Part shown: positions 1 through 4,379 of the stretch, in pieces
Layout: each line of letters begins with the position of its first letter
Position numbering within the stretch: position 1 is the first letter of the stretch
NCBI GenBank assembly: GCA_003222755.1
Contig: QHXA01000359.1
Span: 4,680 to 10,508 of the forward strand
Length of the DNA stretch: 5,829 bases
Source: Acidobacteriota bacterium
Lineage (GTDB): Bacteria; Acidobacteriota; Terriglobia; 20CM-2-55-15
Reading direction: 5' to 3'
Notes under the pieces: model-generated
Told to the model about the DNA's origin: nothing
Database searches by the model: none
The model's input: only the letters and a program-made list of their open reading frames with translations
Program-made: the position numbers and the translations under genes

Positions 1-1
1 G

Positions 2-1147
2 ATCGGAATTAGCCACGCCGGGACGCTGATCTCAGCGATCTTGCGCCTGGTGAATGCGACATGGCGGCGGCCGGTCACTCGATGCGCCGAGGTCATCACC
101 GTATTTGCGCTGATGATCGGCGCTCTGTTTCCCATCATCCATCTTGGCCGGCCATGGCTGTTCTTCTGGCTGATTCCTTATCCGAGCGAAAGACAGATCT
201 GGCCCAACCTGCGCTCGCCCCTGGCGTGGGATTTCTTCGCCATCTCGACGTACCTGACCGGCAGCACGCTCTTCCTGCTCCTGCCGATTATTCCCGATTG
301 CGCACTCATGCGGGATCAGATGACCGGCTGGCGGCGCAGAGTTTATGGCGTGCTGGCGTTGGGTTGGCAAGGAACAACGAAGCAGTGGCATCGGTTGGAA
401 GCCGCCATGCAAGTGATGGCGATTGCAATTGTGCCGGTCGCCGTATCGGTGCACACCATTGTGTCGTTCGACTTCTCCATGTCTCCGGTCCCGATGTGGC
501 ACTCGACGGTCTTTGGTCCCTACTTCGTCGCCGGCGCAATCTTCAGTGGCATTGCTGCGCTGATCGTCGCCATGGCGGTGCTTCGAAAGGCACTGCATTT
601 GGAGGAGTATCTCCATCCCGTGCATTTTCAGAATCTCGGCAAACTATTGTTGTTGATGAGTCTGCTGTGGGGATACTTCACGTTCGCAGAACGGCTCACG
701 ACATGGTATGGAAATGCACCCGCCGAAATGGCGGTGTTTTGGGAAACGCAGACCGGATCGTATGCCCCGCTGTTTTGGACAATGGTGTTTTGCAATTTCG
801 TTATCCCGTTCCCCATACTTGCAATCAAAAGACTGCGCACGATCACGGGCTGCGTGATTGCCTCATCCACCATCGTCGCCGGCATGTGGCTGGAGCGATT
901 TCTGATTGTTGTGCCGTCGCTCGCAAGGAAAAACCTGCCCTACACCTGGAGCTACTACCGGCCGCAGCCCGTGGAGATCATGATCACCATCGCGACCTTT
1001 GCCGCGATGGTGCTGCTGTACACGCTCTTCTCGAAAGCCGTGCCAATCATTTCGATTTGGGAATTGAAAGTCGGTGGCCACGCACAGCCGCTGCTGACTG
1101 CGGAAGAGGAAGAAGAGCAGCGCGCGCTTTGGAGAGTGCGGCCGTGA
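2..1147 (+). CDS. actC: Alternative complex III membrane subunit ActC (NrfD/PsrC-like), 5'-truncated by the window edge
   Basis: The reading frame is open from base 2 with no start codon before it, so only the C-terminal 381 residues are present. I expect roughly 70-100 residues to be missing, given that family members are usually about 450-480. The first visible residues, GISHAGTLISAILRL, followed by EVITVFALMIGALFPIIHLGRPW, are the family hallmark of NrfD-like ActC. They are followed by a series of hydrophobic, membrane-spanning stretches up to about base 1030 and a charged, Glu-rich cytoplasmic tail. ActC is the integral membrane subunit that, in alternative complex III, is thought to hold the quinol site and pass electrons towards periplasmic cytochromes c feeding oxidase or other acceptors. 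A TTG at base 41 is not the start, because homologous sequence lies before it. The TGA stop overlaps the GTG start of actD, indicating translational coupling in an act operon whose earlier genes lie off the window. Confidence 0.93.
   Translation: MGISHAGTLISAILRLVNATWRRPVTRCAEVITVFALMIGALFPIIHLGRPWLFFWLIPYPSERQIWPNLRSPLAWDFFAISTYLTGSTLFLLLPIIPDCALMRDQMTGWRRRVYGVLALGWQGTTKQWHRLEAAMQVMAIAIVPVAVSVHTIVSFDFSMSPVPMWHSTVFGPYFVAGAIFSGIAALIVAMAVLRKALHLEEYLHPVHFQNLGKLLLLMSLLWGYFTFAERLTTWYGNAPAEMAVFWETQTGSYAPLFWTMVFCNFVIPFPILAIKRLRTITGCVIASSTIVAGMWLERFLIVVPSLARKNLPYTWSYYRPQPVEIMITIATFAAMVLLYTLFSKAVPIISIWELKVGGHAQPLLTAEEEEEQRALWRVRP
1131..1143 (+). promoter_or_regulatory. Shine-Dalgarno site setting the actD GTG start
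   Basis: GGAGAG at 1131-1136 lies 7 nt before the GTG at 1144, inside the last codons of actC. It is what chooses this GTG over the much longer open frame that runs upstream in the same phase. Confidence 0.75.
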
Positions 1148-1650
1148 AAGCAATCTACGGTTTGTATTCCAACCCGGATTCGGCGCAGCGCGCGGTGAAT
1201 GAACTGCGCCGGCAGGGCGTTCCGGATGGTTCCATTACCGTGATCACTTCTCAACCTTACGAGGAGTACGAGTTCAGCCACCGGTACAAGCAGACATGGA
1301 TCTTCTGGATCGCCGCAGGCGGAGGCGCGCTCGGCCTGACTGGCGGGTTGACATTGGCATATCTGACGGAAACTTTATGGCCGATCGTGACGGGCGGGAT
1401 GCCGATTGTGGCATGGTGGCCGAATATCATCATCATGTTTGAACTGACAATGCTGGGGAGCATTCTGGCAACGGTGGTGAGCTTGATGGTGACGACAGAG
1501 CTGCCGACAATGCGGTCGCACGTTTATGATGCTGAGGTTTCGCAGGGGAAGATAATGGTGGCCGTGGAAGAGCCGGTTGACGAAGACGTGGCAAAACTAG
1601 AACGAACTTTCAGGACGAGTGGGATACAAGAAATCAAACGCGTCGTGTGA
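1144..1650 (+). CDS. actD: Alternative complex III subunit ActD (DUF3341 membrane protein)
   Basis: This is a 168-residue protein with the DUF3341/ActD plan. An N-terminal soluble ferredoxin-like part (AIYGLYSNPDSAQRAVNELR, residues 3-22) is followed by a first membrane helix at about 52-74 and a second at about 93-117. The family signature TGGMPIVAWWPNIIIMFELT sits just before and in helix 2, and a short soluble tail ends in GIQEIKRVV. In alternative complex III, ActD is a small membrane subunit packed with the ActC/ActF core; its exact catalytic part is not settled. The start is GTG, overlapping the actC stop (GTGA), with a good Shine-Dalgarno 7 nt before it. The same frame stays open upstream to base 61, but that stretch is out-of-frame actC. 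The cytochrome (actE) and second NrfD-like (actF) genes often found next are absent: the next gene is convergent surE. Confidence 0.92.
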   Translation: MKAIYGLYSNPDSAQRAVNELRRQGVPDGSITVITSQPYEEYEFSHRYKQTWIFWIAAGGGALGLTGGLTLAYLTETLWPIVTGGMPIVAWWPNIIIMFELTMLGSILATVVSLMVTTELPTMRSHVYDAEVSQGKIMVAVEEPVDEDVAKLERTFRTSGIQEIKRVV

Positions 1651-1659
1651 CTTGCGGCC

Positions 1660-1696
1660 GTAGGGGCGGTCACAGACTGTCACAGACCGCCCCTAC
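1660..1696. repeat. Perfect 12-bp inverted repeat between convergent genes; possible bidirectional terminator or dispersed palindromic element
   Basis: GTAGGGGCGGTC (1660-1671) and GACCGCCCCTAC (1685-1696) are perfectly complementary around a 13-nt loop. It sits where the actD and surE transcripts converge, so it may stop both. Neither side has a proper T-run, so it is not a textbook intrinsic terminator; it resembles the GC-rich palindromes scattered through many bacterial genomes. The surE stop codon (1693-1695) lies inside its right arm. Within it, GTCACAGAC(T/C) is tandemly repeated (1669-1678 and 1679-1688). Removing one copy leaves the same stem with a 3-nt ACA loop. Confidence 0.8.
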
Positions 1697-2370
1697 AGCT
1701 TTGCGGCTTGCCAGGCGCCGAGTTGCTCGGGCCATCTACTGAAGTGCTCGAAATGCGTGTGCGCGGTCCGATTAATCTGAAGCGGCGAGATCGAAACGTA
1801 GCCTAAGCTAATTGCTTCATAATCGGTGAGCGGCTCTGCTGACCTGCGGCCCTGCCGGGTCAAGCGAAACTCGCCGTTCCATTTCAGCGGACAGTTCACA
1901 TTCAGGATCACGTCCGGCGGCAGACCATGCTCCAGTACGTGCGTGGCAATTCGGCCGGCAATTTGCGCCGCTGACGTGTAGTCGCCATGCGGGTATGTCG
2001 AGACCGCAATTCCGGGAATTCCCTGGAGCGCCGCCTCTGATGCAGCGGCAACAGTTCCCGAATACAAGATGTCACTCCCGATATTCCAGCCACAATTCAC
2101 GCCCGAAATGACGAGAGACGGGCGTTGCTTCAATATCCGCAGCAGCGCGGCGAGAACGCAGTCCACCGGTGTCCCCTCAACCGCAAAACGATTGGCCGAC
2201 AGTTGCTGGTATGGAACGGCTTGGTCTAGAGTAATGCAGTGGCTGGTCGCGCTCCTTTCTCGGTCAGGCGCGACCACGGTCACATCGCCGAGACCGGAAA
2301 GCGCCCCCGCAAGCGCCGCGAGCGCGGGGGACTGAATGCCGTCATCGTTTGTAATGAGAATGTGCTGCAT
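1693..2370 (-). CDS. surE: 5'-nucleotidase SurE
   Basis: This 225-residue protein is slightly shorter than the usual 245-260 but has the whole SurE fold signature. HILITNDDGI at the N terminus carries the metal-binding D9 and D10. DRERSATSHCITL follows with the conserved Ser at 40. GTPVDCV is at about 66-72, SGVNCGWNIG carries the conserved Asn at 92, and YSGTVAAASEAAL is at about 103-115. GYVSISPLQIN near the end is the usual C-terminal strand. SurE is a cytoplasmic, divalent-metal-dependent phosphatase acting on nucleoside 5'/3'-monophosphates and short polyphosphate, linked to survival under stress and stationary phase. I chose the ATG at 2370; a TTG three codons upstream (2379) is possible but less likely. 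No Shine-Dalgarno is visible before either. The gene follows tRNA-Pro by only 16 nt, so it is probably expressed from the same transcript. Its stop codon falls inside the inverted repeat. Confidence 0.95.
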   Translation of the reverse strand: MQHILITNDDGIQSPALAALAGALSGLGDVTVVAPDRERSATSHCITLDQAVPYQQLSANRFAVEGTPVDCVLAALLRILKQRPSLVISGVNCGWNIGSDILYSGTVAAASEAALQGIPGIAVSTYPHGDYTSAAQIAGRIATHVLEHGLPPDVILNVNCPLKWNGEFRLTRQGRRSAEPLTDYEAISLGYVSISPLQINRTAHTHFEHFSRWPEQLGAWQAAKL

Positions 2371-2380
2371 GGCAGGCAAG

Positions 2381-2386
2381 AAAAAA
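2381..2386 (-). terminator. T-run directly after tRNA-Pro (possible partial terminator or processing site)
   Basis: Read on the minus strand, six T residues follow the tRNA discriminator base immediately, and no CCA is encoded. With the stable tRNA arms before it, this could cause partial termination or mark where the precursor is trimmed. surE starts 10 nt beyond it, so read-through or processing must occur if surE is expressed from upstream. Confidence 0.35.
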
Positions 2387-2460
2387 TCGGGACGAGAGGA
2401 TTTGAACCTCCGACCACACGCACCCCAAGCGTGTGCGCTACCAGGCTGCGCTACGTCCCG
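2387..2460 (-). tRNA. tRNA-Pro, anticodon GGG
   Basis: A complete 74-nt cloverleaf reads on the minus strand. The acceptor stem pairs CGGGACG with CGTCCCG, with discriminator A. The D arm is GCGC/GCGC around a 9-nt loop with GG. The anticodon stem pairs CACGC with GCGTG around the loop TTGGGGT, placing anticodon GGG at 2426-2424. The variable loop is 5 nt, and the T arm pairs GGAGG with CCTCT around TTCAAAT. The C1 start with a G pairing partner and the GG-containing anticodon are typical of bacterial tRNA-Pro. CCA is not encoded, so it must be added after transcription. It reads Pro codons CCC and CCU. It lies 11 nt after the merR stop codon and 16 nt before the surE ATG, all on the same strand. 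Confidence 0.97.
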
Positions 2461-2468
2461 ATGACCTC

Positions 2469-2498
2469 ACTTTAGGTTTTCCGTCGCAGTAAAGTCAA
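2469..2498 (-). promoter_or_regulatory. Candidate sigma-70-type promoter for tRNA-Pro/surE
   Basis: On the minus strand, TTGACT (2498-2493, five of six to the -35 consensus) is separated by 18 nt from TAAAGT (2474-2469, four of six to the -10 consensus). Transcription would begin at about 2462, only a couple of bases before the mature tRNA 5' end, the usual geometry for a tRNA promoter. The -10 box overlaps the merR stop codon. This is inference from sequence match and position only. Confidence 0.45.
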
Positions 2499-2804
2499 GA
2501 TATCCTGCAGTTCATTACGGACCCGAGTGAGAACTTCGTCGCGGTCCACCTCCTTCAATCGTCGTGACTTCGAAAGCTGTTTCCGGGCCCCAGCGATCGT
2601 AAAGCCGCGGTCGTATAGGAGTTCTTTGATCCGCAGGACATTCTCCACGTCCTTCCTTTTATATACGCGATGCCCGGCTTTGGACTTTTCGGGAGCGAAA
2701 TTCGGAAATTCGGTCTCCCAAAACCGAAGAACATACGGCTCGACTCCCACAATCTCGCAGACCTCACTGATCTTGAAGAAAAGTTTATCTGGAATCTCGG
2801 GCAT
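2472..2804 (-). CDS. Small MerR-family (MlrA-like) helix-turn-helix regulator
   Basis: This 110-residue protein opens PEIPDKLFFKISEVCEIVGV, followed by EPYVLRFWETEFP. Together these form the winged-helix DNA-binding domain of MerR-type regulators (HTH at about 9-30; the wing region with GHRVYKRKDVENVLRIKELL at 44-63). GFTIAGARKQL and a basic, coiled-coil-like tail of about 30 residues complete it, probably for dimerisation. There is no separate effector domain and no metal-binding cysteine cluster, so its signal is unknown. I chose the ATG at 2804 because family members begin this way; a GTG at 2825 would add seven residues with no family match. The start lies 20 nt inside the end of der, so translation is likely coupled. 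Small MerR genes next to tRNA-Pro and surE also occur, as I recall, in some deltaproteobacteria after ihfA; here der takes that upstream place. Confidence 0.88.
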   Translation of the reverse strand: MPEIPDKLFFKISEVCEIVGVEPYVLRFWETEFPNFAPEKSKAGHRVYKRKDVENVLRIKELLYDRGFTIAGARKQLSKSRRLKEVDRDEVLTRVRNELQDILTLLRRKT

Positions 2805-4058
2805 GGGTTCCGGTCGCCTTTGCACGTTGCTTGATTATAATCGGCGTTCCTGGAAACGGAAATCGCTCCCGGATCCGGTTCTCGATGAACCGCTCGAAAG
2901 AGAAGTGGAGCTTCTTCACTTTGTTCGAAAACATGACAAACGTCGGAGGATTGACTTTAACCTGTGCAATGTAGCGAATCTTTACATCTGAAGGTAAGCC
3001 GCCTCTCAGCAGGACTTCGTGCCGGAGAAACTCGTTTAAATCGCGTGTCGGTATTCGAACAAACCGCGCTTTATGTACTTCGTTGATCATCCCATATAGC
3101 CTTTCGACACGCTGACCCGTCTTTGCAGAAATGAAGGCAATTGGCGCAAAAGAAAGGAACTTAAGCTTCTCGCGAATCTGGTTCTCGTAGTCAGCCGTGA
3201 CGCGATGGGTTTTGGAGACCGCATCCCATTTGTTGACGGCAAGAATGACAGAACGACCCGCCTCATGGGCATAGCCGGCGATGTGGGCGTCCAGCGCCGT
3301 GACACCATCGAGGCCATCAATGACAAGAATCGCGACATCGCTTCGCTCCAGATGGCGCCGGGCCATTATGACGCTAAGTTTCTCCGCCTTCAGTTCCGTC
3401 TTACCCTTCCGCCGAATACCGGCCTCCAGCATGTTGCACCACGCTATCGACGGCATCTCGCGTCGTGCCCGCAACCGGGGAAACCATCGCGCGCTCCTGG
3501 CCCACCAGTCTGTTGAGCAGCGTGGACTTGCCCACGTTCGGGCGTCCGATGATGGCGACGCGAACCTCGTCAGCGGCATCCTTTTCAGTCTCTTCAGGCG
3601 CTGGTATTGAAATTGCAACCTCGTCCAGTAGTTCGGTGATGCCGCGGCCATGTTCTGCGGAAACCGGGAAGACATGGTCGACGCCCAAACGGTAGAACTC
3701 AGAGGTGTCCGCCGTTTGCTTCTCCGACTCGATTTTGTTGACAACCAGGAATAAGGGCTTGGCCATCCGGCGCAGGAGCCGGACGAGTTCTTGATCAGGA
3801 ACTGTGATGCCGATTCGGCCATCAACGACGAAGAAAATCAGCGACGCGCTCGCGATTGCGATCTGTGCTTGTTCGAAGATGCGTTGCGGGATCTCGGTCT
3901 CTTCGCCGGGAAGGATGCCGCCGGTATCTACAACTTCATAGGAACGTCCGTGCCAGCTGACAATTCCGTAGGCGCTGGCCAATGAGGCGATTGAACAGCG
4001 TGGATTTTCCGACATTCGGGCGTCCGATGATAGCGATCAGGGGCAGAGAGGACGACAT
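2785..4058 (-). pseudogene. der: Ribosome-assembly GTPase Der (EngA), broken by two frame-changing deletions
   Basis: Der has two tandem G domains and a KH-like C-terminal domain and is needed for 50S subunit maturation. All parts are recognisable here, in three reading frames. Frame one starts at ATG 4058, with GGAG 6 nt before it, and reads SSLPLIAIIGRPNVGKSTLF (P-loop 4025-4002) to about Q28. Frame two runs from 3973 to 3424: AYGIVSWHGRSYEVVDTGG (G3 of domain 1), NKIE at 3739-3728, SAEHGRG, then the second P-loop GRPNVGKS (3547-3524) and AGTTRD. Frame three runs from 3423 to the TAA at 2785: AGIRRKGK, LVIDG, NKWD (3234-3223), ISAKTG and the KH-like part ending GTPIIIKQRAKA. About 44 nt (the PGVTRDR region) is missing at the first junction and about 23 nt (the YxxVDT region) at the second, judged against the normal family spacing. 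Restoring them would give about 446 residues, the usual length. As written, translation from 4058 stops at 3936 after 40 residues. Sequence error or genuine decay are both possible. Confidence 0.88.
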
Positions 4059-4068
4059 GAGGTGCTCC
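4059..4068 (-). promoter_or_regulatory. Shine-Dalgarno site of der
   Basis: On the minus strand, GGAG (4068-4065) is 6 nt before the ATG at 4058. This supports that ATG as the true der start, and shows that the longer open frame reading in from 4332 in another phase is not the N terminus. Confidence 0.7.
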
Positions 4069-4183
4069 GATGGTAATTCGCTTCCCTTTTGGAAGATACC
4101 ACATCAAAAGATGGTGGACCTGGGGTGTCTGCCGATGGTTTATAGTAGGAGCATCGAGACAGACCGAGAGTTGAAAACCAATG

Positions 4184-4240
4184 ATCGGAAGCGATCCGGC
4201 AGTGAACCACGTTGGCTTCACCGGTACCTTCCGATTTTTT
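4184..4240 (+). terminator. Strong plus-strand intrinsic terminator in the prkA upstream region
   Basis: ATCGGAAG (4184-4191) pairs perfectly with CTTCCGAT (4228-4235). Inside it, CCG (4196-4198) pairs with CGG (4222-4224), GTGAA (4202-4206) with TTCAC (4217-4221), and CCA (4207-4209) with TGG (4213-4215) around a 3-nt CGT loop, about 19 pairs in all. Six Ts (4235-4240) follow, then ATTT. On the opposite strand the hairpin has no immediate T-run, so it works as a terminator only rightwards. No plus-strand gene lies upstream, so it would end a short leader or small RNA, or attenuate prkA, whose ATG is 140 nt further on. Confidence 0.65.
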
Positions 4241-4250
4241 ATTTGGTGGA

Positions 4251-4351
4251 AATCCGGACGGTGGCCCGACTCGAACAGCGTGGGGGGACCGGCCGAGTAG
4301 TGAAGAGGCCGCGAAGCGGTGTACCGAAGCAATCCGGACGGTGGGCCCGAC
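4251..4351 (+). repeat. Imperfect 20/21-bp direct repeat upstream of prkA
   Basis: AATCCGGACGGTGG-CCCGAC (4251-4270) recurs at 4331-4351 with one extra G and no other change, 80 nt apart. A weaker relative, GATCCGGCAGTG, lies at 4193-4204 in the terminator hairpin. The copies could be regulator-binding sites for prkA or a small duplication; nothing in the sequence decides which. Confidence 0.7.
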
Positions 4352-4368
4352 GCTTAAAAGATGGAAAC

Positions 4369-4373
4369 AGGTG
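4369..4373 (+). promoter_or_regulatory. Shine-Dalgarno site of prkA
   Basis: AGGTG lies 6 nt before the ATG at 4380 and supports that start. An out-of-frame ATG at 4361 opens only an 8-codon frame overlapping it. Confidence 0.65.
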
Positions 4374-4379
4374 AACACT

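Larger units (their letters stand above)
4059..4379. other. Divergent intergenic region between der and prkA (no protein gene)
   Basis: These 321 nt must hold the promoters for der (leftwards) and prkA (rightwards). I see no reading frame with family character. On the plus strand a TATAGT at 4141-4146 resembles a -10 box but lacks a good -35; on the minus strand TATAAA-like sequence overlaps the same place. A small hairpin (CTTCC/GGAAG, 4081-4095) lies in the der leader. The notable contents are the terminator at 4184-4240 and the direct repeat at 4251-4351, listed separately. A compact hairpin CCGC-GAA-GCGG lies at 4309-4319 between the repeat copies. Confidence 0.6.

Noticed and set aside
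41..1147. TTG at 41 as the actC start
   Set aside because: Family-conserved residues (GISHAGTLISAI) lie before it in the same frame, so the gene begins outside the window.
61..1650. A single 529-residue plus-strand open frame
   Set aside because: Only the part from GTG 1144 is real (ActD). The upstream part is an out-of-frame shadow of actC with low-complexity, Arg/His-rich text.
2805..2825. GTG at 2825 as the merR start
   Set aside because: The extra seven residues have no family match and the ATG at 2804 gives the standard N terminus.
3973..3974. Programmed frameshifting as the explanation for der
   Set aside because: No slippery heptamer is visible, and a frame shift would not restore the missing conserved residues.
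3928..4332. A minus-strand frame reaching from 4332 across the der start, as a der N-terminal extension
   Set aside because: It is in a different phase from the P-loop frame; ATG 4058 with GGAG 6 nt upstream gives the normal Der N terminus.
4251..4351. CRISPR-like repeats
   Set aside because: Only two near-identical copies, no regular spacers and no cas genes.
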